In this document: positions 26,945 to 35,307 of the stretch, piece by piece
Layout: every line of letters begins with the position of its first letter
How positions within the stretch are numbered: the first letter of the stretch is position 1
Assembly (NCBI GenBank): GCA_016927755.1
Contig: JAFGLZ010000199.1
Coordinates: forward strand, 29,931 to 93,930
Reading direction: 5' to 3'
DNA: 64,000 nt
From: Phycisphaerae bacterium
Lineage (GTDB): Bacteria; Planctomycetota; Phycisphaerae; UBA1845; JAFGLZ01
Position numbers and translations under genes: made by a program
Notes under the pieces: model-generated
Told to the model about the DNA's origin: nothing
The model's database searches: none
What the model saw: only the letters and a program-made list of their open reading frames with translations

Positions 26945-28342
26945 CTATCTGACGCCGGCCGGCTGACGCATGCGCGCTTCGTCCTGGAGCTGCCTTGCGC
27001 GTTGCCCGAGGTTCTGCGCGAGCGCCACCAAGTCGGTTCTGACTCGATCCAGTTGAGTGCCTTCCTTTATCGCCTGCTGTAGGAACCGATCGATCAACGG
27101 TTTGCCGTAGACAGCCAGGTCGAACTCCGGGTTCGTTCCCGCCGCGTAGGCGCCGATGTTGACCAGGTCCTCGATGTCCTGCCACGTCGCCATCACTCGC
27201 TTGACGACCCGCGCGGCCGCAATGTGCTCCTCGTCGACGACATCGACCATCACACGGCTGATACTGTCGAGCACGGAGATCGCCGGATAGTGGCTGCGGT
27301 TGGCCAGATCCCGCGACAGCCAGACATGCCCGTCCAGGATGCCGCGTGTGGTGTCGGCGATCGGCTCGGTAATATCGTCTCCCTCGACGAGGACGGTGTA
27401 GAAGCCGGTGATGCTGCCTCGCTCGGTCCTTCCGGAGCGCTCAAGCAACTGCGGCAACATGGCGAAGACGCTGGGTGTGTACCCCTTCGTGGCCGGCGGC
27501 TCACCGGCGGCCAATCCGATCTGCCTTTGCGCCATCGCCATTCGTGTAAGCGAATCCATCAGCAACAGCACGTCCTTGCCCTGGTCACGGAAGAATTCCG
27601 CGACGGCGGTCGCCAGGAAGCACGCACGGACCCGAAGCACGGGGGACTCGTCGGAAGTGCTGACAACGACGACGGATCGCTCGAGGCCCTCGGGGCCCAA
27701 GTCCTTCGTGAGGAAGTCACGTACCTCGCGACCGCGCTCGCCCACGAGCGCGACCACAATGACGTCGGCCGACGTGTATCGGCTGATCATTCCCATCAAG
27801 ACGCTCTTGCCGACGCCGGTACCGGCGAAGATTCCCAACCGCTGTCCTGATCCCACGGTGGTCATGGCGTCGATCGCTCGGATGCCCGTCCCCAAGACCT
27901 TGTCGATGGCCCTGCGACTCATGGCCGGCGGGGCTTCCCGCAGGAGGGGATAGTACTGCTCGACGTCCAGCGGATTCTTGCCGTCGACGGGCTGCCCGAG
28001 GCCGTTGAGCACGCGTCCGAGCATGGCCTCGCTGACGCCGACCGTTTGCCGGGAGGCCTCGCACACGACTGTGTCGCCACGCCCCACGCCCGCAGTCTCG
28101 CTGAGCGGCATGAGAAGGGTCTTGTCCGCGCGGAACCCGACGACCTGCGCGGCGATCCGCCGTCCACTGCGACTGCGGATCGTGCACATCGCGCCGGTCG
28201 GGGCGGGAAAGTCGGCGACCTCGATGGTCAGACCCGCCATGCCGGCGGCCTGTCCGACGAGACGCTCGCTGATGCCCTGGGCAACGGCCTCGATCTGGTG
28301 AGCGAAGATGTTCGTTTCACTAAGCATCATGCGTTGTCTCAT
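26945..28342 (-). CDS. fliI: Flagellum-specific ATPase FliI
   Basis: FliI, 465 residues, is the F1-like hexameric ATPase of the export apparatus. Walker A is AGTGVGKS (173-180); the family signatures GERGREVRDF, LLLMDSLTRMAMAQRQIGLA and the FTVLVEGDD-type segment (GFYTVLVEGDDITEP) follow. It lies between fliH and fliJ. Starts at 28330 or 28327 are possible in place of 28342; none has a strong ribosome binding site. Confidence 0.96.
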   Translation of the reverse strand: MRQRMMLSETNIFAHQIEAVAQGISERLVGQAAGMAGLTIEVADFPAPTGAMCTIRSRSGRRIAAQVVGFRADKTLLMPLSETAGVGRGDTVVCEASRQTVGVSEAMLGRVLNGLGQPVDGKNPLDVEQYYPLLREAPPAMSRRAIDKVLGTGIRAIDAMTTVGSGQRLGIFAGTGVGKSVLMGMISRYTSADVIVVALVGERGREVRDFLTKDLGPEGLERSVVVVSTSDESPVLRVRACFLATAVAEFFRDQGKDVLLLMDSLTRMAMAQRQIGLAAGEPPATKGYTPSVFAMLPQLLERSGRTERGSITGFYTVLVEGDDITEPIADTTRGILDGHVWLSRDLANRSHYPAISVLDSISRVMVDVVDEEHIAAARVVKRVMATWQDIEDLVNIGAYAAGTNPEFDLAVYGKPLIDRFLQQAIKEGTQLDRVRTDLVALAQNLGQRARQLQDEARMRQPAGVR

Positions 28343-28379
28343 CCGCCGAGCGGCAAAGGGCCTCCAGCCCGTGCCACGG

Positions 28380-29135
28380 TCAGTCGCTCGCCGCGTCCGT
28401 TTCGCCGCCCGTCTCGACGGGTCTCTCTTGGGAGGTCAGCCCCGGCACGAGCTCCTCGGCGATTCGCTGCAACTGCGTCTCCAGCCTGGCATCGATCTCT
28501 CCGGCCCGGGTTCGAACGATGCACCCACCCGGATCGACCTGGTCATTCTCGCGGACCTCCACGTGCTCGAGCTCACCACGACGCGCGACCAAACTGGCCG
28601 CGAACTTCTCGAGCGTCTCGGCGTCGGCCGGGTTGACCTCGACGACGAGGTCGCTCGTCCTACCGACGAGATCGATGACGCCCAGGAGGTTGTCTGTGAC
28701 GGCCCGGCGATCGACCACCCCGATCCGCTTGGTCACTCGCTCGGCGATGGCCACGGCCAGGACGATCAGGTCCCGATTGGCGGTCATCAGCAAATCGCGC
28801 TTCCGCCGATCCACCTCCCGGAACAGGCTTTCGCAGGCCGAGGCCAACTGGACGTGGCGGGCCTCGAACTCGGCCGAGGCTTTCTCGAGGGCTTGGCGAT
28901 GCCCGTCAGCCTGACCTTCCTCGATCCCACGTTGGTATCCCTGGCCATATCCCTTCTCGGCAGCCTGGGTCTTCAGTCGCTCGGCCTCAGCCCTGGTCTC
29001 AACCAACATCTGATCCGCCTTTGCCCTGGCCACCTGGATGATCTGCCGTCCCTCGACGATGAAATCGCCCAGCTCGAAGCCGGTGTGCCGCTTGCCGGGG
29101 CGCGCCATCTCGTTGGCCTTGATCACTCCAGCCAC
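28380..29135 (-). CDS. fliH: Flagellar assembly protein FliH
   Basis: FliH, 251 residues, binds FliI and links it to the C-ring. It has the FliH features: an N-terminal GxxxG-like helix with GYGQGYQRGIEEGQADGHRQ, a long coiled coil, and a C-terminal beta/alpha domain (VEVNPADAETLEKFAASL, ENDQVDPGGCIVRTRAG). I place the start at GTG 29135, 5 bases after AAGGGGAG and 14 bases after the upstream stop; ATG 29108 is an alternative. The frame stays open further upstream but that part overlaps the FliG_C paralogue gene and is antithetical to it in composition. Confidence 0.9.
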   Translation of the reverse strand: MAGVIKANEMARPGKRHTGFELGDFIVEGRQIIQVARAKADQMLVETRAEAERLKTQAAEKGYGQGYQRGIEEGQADGHRQALEKASAEFEARHVQLASACESLFREVDRRKRDLLMTANRDLIVLAVAIAERVTKRIGVVDRRAVTDNLLGVIDLVGRTSDLVVEVNPADAETLEKFAASLVARRGELEHVEVRENDQVDPGGCIVRTRAGEIDARLETQLQRIAEELVPGLTSQERPVETGGETDAASD

Positions 29136-29148
29136 ACATACTCCCCTT

Positions 29149-29451
29149 CTATCTGGGATCCAGCGGGGCCCAGACCGGAATGCCTGCCGCCTCGAGCTCC
29201 TCGGTGATCTCGGCGACTTTGCGCTGTGCCTCCCTGATCTCCGCCAGGTCGGACACCTGATGCTCCTGGATGTCCTCGAGCACGCGCTCGATCTGCTCCG
29301 GCGAGCGTTTGCCCAAGACGCGATCGATGAGACGCGCATTGGCGCCCTGCAGCGCCGTAGCGAACGTCGTTCGATCTACCCGCTCCAACAGGTTCTCGAT
29401 CATCTTCTCGCTCACATTCGCCAGTTTCGTGAACTCGACCATGTTCGGCAT
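29149..29451 (-). CDS. Stand-alone FliG C-terminal domain paralogue
   Basis: The 100-residue product aligns without gaps, over 89 residues, to the last 99 residues of the FliG encoded immediately upstream; I count 23 identities. It is the FliG_C torque domain alone, without the N or middle domains. At the five E. coli torque positions (K264, R281, D288, D289, R297), the spacing is exact in FliG here (K271, R288, E295, D296, R304). In this protein the aligned residues are Gln35, Glu52, Glu59, Asp60 and Asp68: the acidic pair is kept and the three basic residues are lost or reversed. It begins 20 bases after fliG and is followed by fliH, so it should be co-expressed with the rotor. Its role is unknown; it could tune stator contact or regulate the C-ring. 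Confidence 0.8.
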   Translation of the reverse strand: MPNMVEFTKLANVSEKMIENLLERVDRTTFATALQGANARLIDRVLGKRSPEQIERVLEDIQEHQVSDLAEIREAQRKVAEITEELEAAGIPVWAPLDPR

Positions 29452-29471
29452 CCTGAACCGAATCCGGCAAC

Positions 29472-30497
29472 CTAGACGACCAGTTCCTTCTCACCACCTC
29501 GCCCGGCGATGATGATTTCGCCCGCGTCCTCCAGACGACGGACGACGTCGACGATCTTCTGCTGCGCGCCCTCGACGTCGCTCAGTCGGACCGGCCCCAT
29601 GTATTCCATGTCCTCCTGGATCAACTGCTGGGCCCGCTCGGACATGTTCTTGAAGATCTTCTCCTTCAGTTCGTCGCTGGCCGTCTTGAGTGCCAGGGCC
29701 AAATCGTCGTTGTCGATCTCCTTCAGGACCGCCTGGATGCCCTTGTCGTTGACGAGCAGGATGTCTTCGAACACGAACATCAGCCTCCGGATCTGCTCGA
29801 CGAGATCGGGGTCTTCTGCCTCGAGAGCCTCCAGGATGCTCTTCTCGGTGCTTCGGTCGGCGAGGTTGAGCATCTCGGCGACGTGCTCGACGCCGCCGAC
29901 CTTTGCGAGCCTCGCGCCGACGATACCACTGAGGCGGTGTTCCAGCCCTCGTTCCACCTCCTTGATGACCTCCGGAGAGGTTTGCTCCATATTGGCAATC
30001 CGCCCGACGACCTCCATCTGCTTGCTGGCCTGCAGCCCGACCAATATCTCGCTGGCCTTGGCGGGCGGGACGTGGGCCAGGATCAGGGCGATCGTCTGCG
30101 GGTGCTCGTCCTGGATGAACGTGAGAAGGTTCTCGCTTTCGGCCTTCTGCAAGAAGCTGAAGGGCTCCTGGTGAACCTGGTGCTCGATCTGCTGCATGAG
30201 GCGAGCGGCCTCTTCGCGGCCGAGCGAGGCCTCCAGCAAACGGCGAGCGTAGGGCAGCCCCCCCTCCTCGATATAGCCTCTGGCGATCACCAGGTTGTAG
30301 AACTCGCTGATCACCGTTTCGCGTTCCTGGGGCTTGATGCCTTCGAGGGAGGCGATCTCCCTGGAGAGCTCCTCGACCAACTCGCGATCGAGGCGCTTCA
30401 TGATCTCGGAGGCCTCGACCGCCCCCAAGGTGACCATCATGATGGCCGCCTTTCGGAGCCCCGGTATATCAAGCTGCTCTTGGTCGTTGTCTGGCAT
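29472..30497 (-). CDS. fliG: Flagellar motor switch protein FliG
   Basis: FliG, 341 residues, is the C-ring protein that joins the MS-ring to the stators. The N domain, the middle domain with the EHPQT motif (131-135) and the C-terminal torque domain (about residues 241-330) are all present. Torque residues at K271, R288, E295, D296 and R304 match the spacing of E. coli K264/R281/D288/D289/R297. It is followed by the FliG_C paralogue and preceded by fliF, 30 bases away. Confidence 0.96.
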   Translation of the reverse strand: MPDNDQEQLDIPGLRKAAIMMVTLGAVEASEIMKRLDRELVEELSREIASLEGIKPQERETVISEFYNLVIARGYIEEGGLPYARRLLEASLGREEAARLMQQIEHQVHQEPFSFLQKAESENLLTFIQDEHPQTIALILAHVPPAKASEILVGLQASKQMEVVGRIANMEQTSPEVIKEVERGLEHRLSGIVGARLAKVGGVEHVAEMLNLADRSTEKSILEALEAEDPDLVEQIRRLMFVFEDILLVNDKGIQAVLKEIDNDDLALALKTASDELKEKIFKNMSERAQQLIQEDMEYMGPVRLSDVEGAQQKIVDVVRRLEDAGEIIIAGRGGEKELVV

Positions 30498-30527
30498 GCC
30501 TGTTCCGTCCCTGGATCAGCACACGAG

Positions 30528-32177
30528 CTAGGCGCCTTCCGCCCACTTTCGAATCAAGTTAGCGGCCACCTCCGGGTCACCCCGGACGAAGGAAGAAACT
30601 TGCTGGACGCGCTGCTCTTCCTGAATCGCGCTTTCGTCGACCTCGTGGCCCTCCATCGCCGATTCACCTTCCATGGCCTCGCCGACGGCCTCGAGACCTG
30701 GGATCGCGCTGAGATCCTCCTCACCGTCGGCAAAGGCCGGGTGACGATCACGCAGTTGAGCCGCGCTGGTCGGGCCCTTCCGGACGATCATCAGCATCAT
30801 CCCCAAGCTCATGACGGCCAGGAGACCCAATCCCAGTTGCCGCCCGTGGGCCTTGACCATCCCCATGACGGAGCCGTCTGCCTCCCCGCCGCCGGCAGCC
30901 AGCCCCGCGACCGCCAGTTGGGTCATCGGATCGTCGAACCAGGCGACCTCGACGGCGGTTTCGTCCTTGGCGTTGATGACGTTCTTGACCTGCTTGCGGA
31001 TCTTCTCGAATTCCTTGGTGGCAAGTGTGTCAATGTCCTTGTCGGTGGGCTCCTTGCCGTCGTTGCCGGGCTGGCGGGTGAAGATGGCCGCCAGATAGCT
31101 CCGCGGCACGCTGATCGAAGCCGTCAGCTTCTTGAGGGCCCCAAGAGTGAACTCCGTCTGGGTCATCTTCTCGCCGAGCGCGGCTTCGAATTCCGTGGTG
31201 CGGCTCGCATCTTCCATCTCCTCCGTCTGTGGCTTTGAAGAGAGCGTGACGCTGGTGTTGGGCTGGACGCCGGGATCGCTTGCGGAGGGCTTGCGGCTCT
31301 CGGTCGTCTCCTTCTTGGTTTCGCTCTTTTCGATGTTCTTGCCCTCGGTGGGCGTGCGTTCGGTCTCACGGCGTCGGTCGGTCTCCAACTCGACGAAACA
31401 CGTGACGCGGACGCCAGGGATGAAGCCGAGGTGGCGCTCGATGGTCTCCTGGAAGAAGGTCTGCTTTTCCTTGCGGAGTTCGAGGAGGTCATCCCCGAGG
31501 GGACTGCCCGGCCCGTGGACCTGATAGGACTTGCGGGTATTGGCGTCGACGATCTGAACCGCCTCGGGAGCCATACCGGTCGCCCCGCTAACGAAGTTCG
31601 CGATGGCCTGCGTGAAACCGCGATCCCAGACGCCGCCGGCCTCCATGCCGACACTGACACTGGCGGTCGGCTTGACGGCCCTTTCGCCGAGCCGGCGTCC
31701 CTTGGGCATCTGGAGAATGACTTGGGCGGTGTGGACGTTCTTCCACCCCTCGAGGTCCCTGGCCAACTGGTTGCCGTAAGCGACCACCCACTCACGGCTC
31801 TGCTGTGTCTGCGATTTCCAGGGGCTTGTCTCTTTCATCAGTTCCTCGAAACCGACGCGGGTGTCGCTGGGCAGGGCGCCGGCCTGGCCAAGCTTGCCGC
31901 GAACCTCCCGGCGGAGATGGGCGGGAACCAGGATCTGCCGACCCGAGATCTTGTACTCCCCTTCCACCAGGACCTTCTTGGCGGACTCGATCTCTTCCTC
32001 GGTCCACAACTGGCCCGGGAGGACGGGGACCCATTCGGGCTGGCCCGACCACTGGAACATCCAGACAAGCGCCCCGGCCATCACCACGGCGCACAATCCG
32101 ATTGCCAGTTTCTGGCTCGTGCCCAGGCTGGCGAGGTGTGCCTGGGTGTTCGAGAGCATCTTGCGAAGGAAATCCAT
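30528..32177 (-). CDS. fliF: Flagellar MS-ring protein FliF
   Basis: FliF, 549 residues, forms the MS-ring. An N-terminal span (LAIGLCAVVMAGALVWMFQW) and a C-terminal span (LGLGLLAVMSLGMMLMIV) flank the periplasmic domain, which has the YscJ-type ring-building segment (TAQVILQMPKGRRLGERAV) and an acidic, disordered insert (about residues 285-330). The cytoplasmic tail ends in the FliG-binding peptide (DPEVAANLIRKWAEG). Length is typical. Confidence 0.95.
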   Translation of the reverse strand: MDFLRKMLSNTQAHLASLGTSQKLAIGLCAVVMAGALVWMFQWSGQPEWVPVLPGQLWTEEEIESAKKVLVEGEYKISGRQILVPAHLRREVRGKLGQAGALPSDTRVGFEELMKETSPWKSQTQQSREWVVAYGNQLARDLEGWKNVHTAQVILQMPKGRRLGERAVKPTASVSVGMEAGGVWDRGFTQAIANFVSGATGMAPEAVQIVDANTRKSYQVHGPGSPLGDDLLELRKEKQTFFQETIERHLGFIPGVRVTCFVELETDRRRETERTPTEGKNIEKSETKKETTESRKPSASDPGVQPNTSVTLSSKPQTEEMEDASRTTEFEAALGEKMTQTEFTLGALKKLTASISVPRSYLAAIFTRQPGNDGKEPTDKDIDTLATKEFEKIRKQVKNVINAKDETAVEVAWFDDPMTQLAVAGLAAGGGEADGSVMGMVKAHGRQLGLGLLAVMSLGMMLMIVRKGPTSAAQLRDRHPAFADGEEDLSAIPGLEAVGEAMEGESAMEGHEVDESAIQEEQRVQQVSSFVRGDPEVAANLIRKWAEGA

Positions 32178-32318
32178 TTCCCTTTTACCTCGCTATCCGG
32201 CGAGTCCGTCCCGGCAGACCCATCCTTGGGCCTGCCCCGCATCCGATGTCTACGCCCCCGGCGGGTCGGCGAGCAGGAGCGGGCGCTGGTCTGCGTACCT
32301 GTTGTGCATCCCGCCCCA

Positions 32319-32642
32319 CTACACCCGCATCTGCTGTATCTCTTGGTAGGCCTCCAAGAGCTTGTTGCGGATCTCCATGAGCAAGTCGAAGGCGACGCCC
32401 GCCTTCTGCACGCTCGTGAAGACCTCGGCCACGTCCTGGGTCTGCCCGGTGGCCAGTCGGTTCACGGCCTCGGTCGCGTCCAGCGACATCGCATTGACCT
32501 TTTCGAGCGACTCGGTCAGGAAGGACTGGAAGTCCTTCCCGTTCAGCGGCGTGGTCTTCCCGGTCGGGCCCGCTGAACGCGGTCCCTGAATCGGGTTGAT
32601 CCCGCTAGAGCCAAGCCCGTCAACCTGGAATGGGTCCGCCAT
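32319..32642 (-). CDS. fliE: Flagellar hook-basal body protein FliE
   Basis: FliE, 107 residues, joins the MS-ring to the rod. The C-terminal helices carry the family pattern (FQSFLTESLEKVNAMSLDA, QDVAEVFTSVQKAGVAFDL, IRNKLLEAYQEIQQMRV). It lies between flgC and fliF, 141 bases before fliF. Confidence 0.93.
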   Translation of the reverse strand: MADPFQVDGLGSSGINPIQGPRSAGPTGKTTPLNGKDFQSFLTESLEKVNAMSLDATEAVNRLATGQTQDVAEVFTSVQKAGVAFDLLMEIRNKLLEAYQEIQQMRV

Positions 32643-32675
32643 GAGTCACCTTCAATACGACAGAACCGCGAGGGG

Positions 32676-33095
32676 TCAGGCCAATAGCCGCAGGGCCGCG
32701 GAGATCATGCTCTTGGTCGCGCCCATAACCGTGATGTTGGCCTCGTAGGCACGATTGGCCTCGACCGCGTTGATCATCTCGGTCGACAACTTGACGTTCG
32801 GATAGGCCACGTAGCCCTTCCATTTGCCCGTCTTGGCGGCCAGAGGGTGCCCCGGATCGAACCGCCGATCCGGCGGCGAGGGGTCCTCCAGGATCTCCGA
32901 CACGTGCACTCCCGGGGCGTCTCGACCCGCCGCGGGGTTGCCGGTGGCGAAGATGGCCATTCGTCGCCTGTACGGCCCGGGGTCTCCATCCGGATCCGCC
33001 GGCGTTGCGGCGTTGGCGATGTTCCCAGCGATCGCATCCATACGAGTTCGCTGGGCCACCAAGGCCGACGTGCTAATGTCTAGGGCACCGAACAT
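32676..33095 (-). CDS. flgC: Flagellar basal-body rod protein FlgC
   Basis: FlgC, 139 residues, is a proximal rod subunit. It has the N-terminal rod motif (LDISTSALVAQRTRMDAIAG, NIANAAT) and the C-terminal motif (YVAYPNVKLSTEMINAVEAN, RAYEANITV). Order flgB-flgC-fliE is standard. Confidence 0.95.
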   Translation of the reverse strand: MFGALDISTSALVAQRTRMDAIAGNIANAATPADPDGDPGPYRRRMAIFATGNPAAGRDAPGVHVSEILEDPSPPDRRFDPGHPLAAKTGKWKGYVAYPNVKLSTEMINAVEANRAYEANITVMGATKSMISAALRLLA

Positions 33096-33162
33096 GACTC
33101 CGTCACCTCAGTTCCGCTTGTCTTGCCCCGTGGCGTCGACGTCCCGCCGACGATAGATCACC

Positions 33163-33600
33163 TTAGGCCACGCGTCCCGAGATCGCCTTTCGAAGTGAGG
33201 CGAAACGGCCGCGCATCAAGTCGACCGAAATTTGGTGCATCATCGTGTTCTCTGCCAAGGAGGCCATCTGACGCTCAATGCTCGCGTTGGTTCCGTCGTG
33301 GAACAGGATGTTCTCCGAGGGAGTCAGCGTCGGCGTCACGCGGAGCATTCCCTGATCGTCCACGTGAAACTGCCGCGTGGACTTCAGTCGTAGCGGCGCG
33401 GTGGGCTCCTTCTGCCGCGCTGCGACAGCTTCGGCCAACTTGGCCTGGAACGCCTTGGCGTCCAGGTGCTTGGTTCTGTAGCCTGGGGTATCGATGTTGG
33501 CGATGTTCTCGGCCAAAACCCGATGTCGGGCCTCCGAGAATGCCGCTACCTTCTCCAATACCGGCCCGGAACCAGCGTTGATCAGATTGTCCATCCACAT
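33163..33600 (-). CDS. flgB: Flagellar basal-body rod protein FlgB
   Basis: FlgB, 145 residues, is the first gene behind the sigma54 promoter at 33742-33757. Rod motifs are present: FSEARHRVLAENIANIDTPG followed by YRTKHLDAKAFQ, and a C-terminal VSLAENTMMHQIS-like helix (QMASLAENTMMHQISVDLM). It forms the proximal rod with FlgC. A leader of about 130 bases separates the promoter from the gene. An internal ATG two codons in is also possible. Confidence 0.94.
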   Translation of the reverse strand: MWMDNLINAGSGPVLEKVAAFSEARHRVLAENIANIDTPGYRTKHLDAKAFQAKLAEAVAARQKEPTAPLRLKSTRQFHVDDQGMLRVTPTLTPSENILFHDGTNASIERQMASLAENTMMHQISVDLMRGRFASLRKAISGRVA

Positions 33601-33741
33601 CCTGCCATCTCCTCAGCAGGCACCGGGACGACTCCGCCGCCCGGACCATCGCGACCGGCTCCGCCGATCGTTTTGTCCGCTTGGTCGCCAGGATCGGTCT
33701 ACGCAACGAGCCCGATCCGAGACCATCGCGGTGTTCCTAAT

Positions 33742-33757
33742 GGCAACTCGTATGCCA
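33742..33757 (-). promoter_or_regulatory. Sigma54 (-24/-12) promoter for the flgB operon
   Basis: On the minus strand 33757 to 33742 reads TGGCATACGAGTTGCC, which fits the consensus TGGCAC-N5-TTGCW with exact GG-to-GC spacing and mismatches only at the sixth and last bases. It lies about 140 bases upstream of flgB, in the gap after a gene for a sigma54-activating response regulator. This predicts that the long flgB-to-flhB run is activated by that regulator with sigma54. The match is seen directly; use is inferred. Confidence 0.75.
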
Positions 33758-33812
33758 GTCGAGAGCTGCCCCGTCCGTGATACTGAGCAAGGCCCCCCGC
33801 GCAAGTTCCGCG

Positions 33813-33845
33813 GCGCAAAACCTGCGCGTCGCGCAGTTTTTGCGC
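33813..33845. terminator. Bidirectional intrinsic terminator after the response-regulator gene
   Basis: A near-perfect inverted repeat of 15 bases per arm (33813-33827 and 33831-33845, one mismatch, 3-base centre). The core CTGCGC-GTC-GCGCAG is followed by TTTTT on the plus strand and by GTTTT on the minus strand. On the minus strand it falls 55 bases after the stop of the response-regulator gene, so it probably ends the TPR-flgN-kinase-regulator operon before the sigma54 promoter. An activator binding site is the alternative. Confidence 0.7.
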
Positions 33846-33899
33846 ATCGGGCGCGCAGTCCAGTCCCCATGCCCGGTCGGTCCGGGCTGGGCGTGGCGT

Positions 33900-35303
33900 C
33901 TATCCGGACGCCGCTTCGGTGTATACCGCGTCGGTAGCCTGTCCATGTTCGTCGTCTTCGCGCCATCGTTTCAGCTTCAACCCCAGCGTTCGTACCCCAA
34001 TCCCCAGCGCCTTGGCGGTCCGCTCTCGATGCCCATTGAACTGCGAGAGCATTCGCTCGATCGCCTCCCGCTCCATGTCTTCCAGGATGTGCCCGGGACG
34101 GTAGGACTTCTGCCGCGCCGCCGCAGAGGGCGCCGCCATGGCCAGCCACGGTCTGATAGCGTCGGCCTCGATGCACCGGTTGCCAGCCAGCACCGCCGCC
34201 CGTTCGCAGACGTTCTCCAACTCGCGGACGTTTCCGGGCCACTCATAGTCGAGCAAGAGGTCCAGCGCCTCGTCCGCAAAGGACACAGGCTCTCGGCCTT
34301 CCCGGCGGGCGATCCGGTCCAGGAAGCAGTCCACCAAGGCCGGTACGTCCTCCAGCCGTTCGCGGAGAGGGGGAACGACGACCGGCAGCACACTCAATCG
34401 GTAGAAGAGATCCTCACGGAACCGCTTGCGACTGACCCACTCCACGAGGTTTCGGTTCGTCGTTGCCAGGACCCGGGCGTCGACCTGCTGAGTGACGCTG
34501 CTTCCGACGCGCTCGAACTCCCGCTCCTGTAGAACGCGAAGCAGCTTGGCCTGCAAAGACATCGGGACCTCGCTGACCTCGTCCAACATGAGGGTGCCGC
34601 CATCGGACAGTTCGAAGCGGCCTTTGCGGAGGTGGTCGGCCCCGGTGAAGGCCCCCTTCTCATGCCCGAACAGCTCGCTTTCGAGCAGATTGCTGGCCAG
34701 CGCGGCACAGTTCAGGCAGAGCAGCGGTCGATCGGCACGAGGACTCGCGGCGTGAACCGACCGAGCCACCAATTCCTTGCCGGTGCCGCTCTCGCCCTGA
34801 ATCAGGACCGTCGCGGACGACTGAGCGACTTGACTGATCATCTGCCGAACCTGCCGCATGGCCTTGCTGTCGCCAACGAGCTGTCGCTCGGCGCGGAGGT
34901 CGCTGATCGAGCACCGCAGGGCCTCGTTGTCGGCCCGGAGTCGTCCGTGCTGGATCGCGCGGTCGACAAGGAGGGAAAGCTCCTCGGCGTCAAACGGCTT
35001 GGTGATGTAGTCGAAGGCCCCCAGCTTCATGGCCTCGACGGCAGACTGGACCGAGCCGTAGGCCGTCATGAGGACCACGGGCGTGTCCACCCCGGCTTGA
35101 CGGAGGGCCCGGAGCAGCGAGACGCCGTCCATGCCCGGCATCTTCAGGTCGCTCACGATCACGTCATAGTGGGCGCCCTTGATTCGCTCCAAAGCCTCGG
35201 CGGGCCTAGCGAAGGCGTCGACCGTATGATCCTCGTAGCTCAGCGTCTGAGCGAGGGAGTCTCGCATCAACTCCTGATCATCCACGACGCAAACGCGTGC
35301 CAT
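33900..35303 (-). CDS. Sigma54-activating response regulator of flagellar genes (NtrC family, FlrC/FleR-like)
   Basis: The protein has 467 residues in three parts. A receiver domain (residues 1-120) carries the phospho-acceptor Asp52 (VSDLKMPGMDG) and the conserved Lys in ITKPF. A central AAA+ domain has Walker A GESGTGKE and the sigma54-contact motif GAFTGA, and a Fis-type helix-turn-helix lies at the C-terminus (NGHRERTAKALGIGVRTLGLK). It should activate sigma54 promoters on phosphorylation by the kinase encoded just upstream. ATG 35303 has GGGAG upstream; the frame is open before it but without coding character. The kinase ends 4 bases before it. Its likely target is the promoter at 33742-33757. 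Confidence 0.92.
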   Translation of the reverse strand: MARVCVVDDQELMRDSLAQTLSYEDHTVDAFARPAEALERIKGAHYDVIVSDLKMPGMDGVSLLRALRQAGVDTPVVLMTAYGSVQSAVEAMKLGAFDYITKPFDAEELSLLVDRAIQHGRLRADNEALRCSISDLRAERQLVGDSKAMRQVRQMISQVAQSSATVLIQGESGTGKELVARSVHAASPRADRPLLCLNCAALASNLLESELFGHEKGAFTGADHLRKGRFELSDGGTLMLDEVSEVPMSLQAKLLRVLQEREFERVGSSVTQQVDARVLATTNRNLVEWVSRKRFREDLFYRLSVLPVVVPPLRERLEDVPALVDCFLDRIARREGREPVSFADEALDLLLDYEWPGNVRELENVCERAAVLAGNRCIEADAIRPWLAMAAPSAAARQKSYRPGHILEDMEREAIERMLSQFNGHRERTAKALGIGVRTLGLKLKRWREDDEHGQATDAVYTEAASG

Positions 35304-35307
35304 AGAG

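Noticed and set aside
33813..33845. The large inverted repeat as an enhancer (upstream activator site) for the sigma54 promoter
   Set aside because: Its position 56-103 bases upstream of the promoter would suit, but the CTGCGC-GTC-GCGCAG stem with T runs on both sides is a better fit to a bidirectional terminator after the regulator gene.
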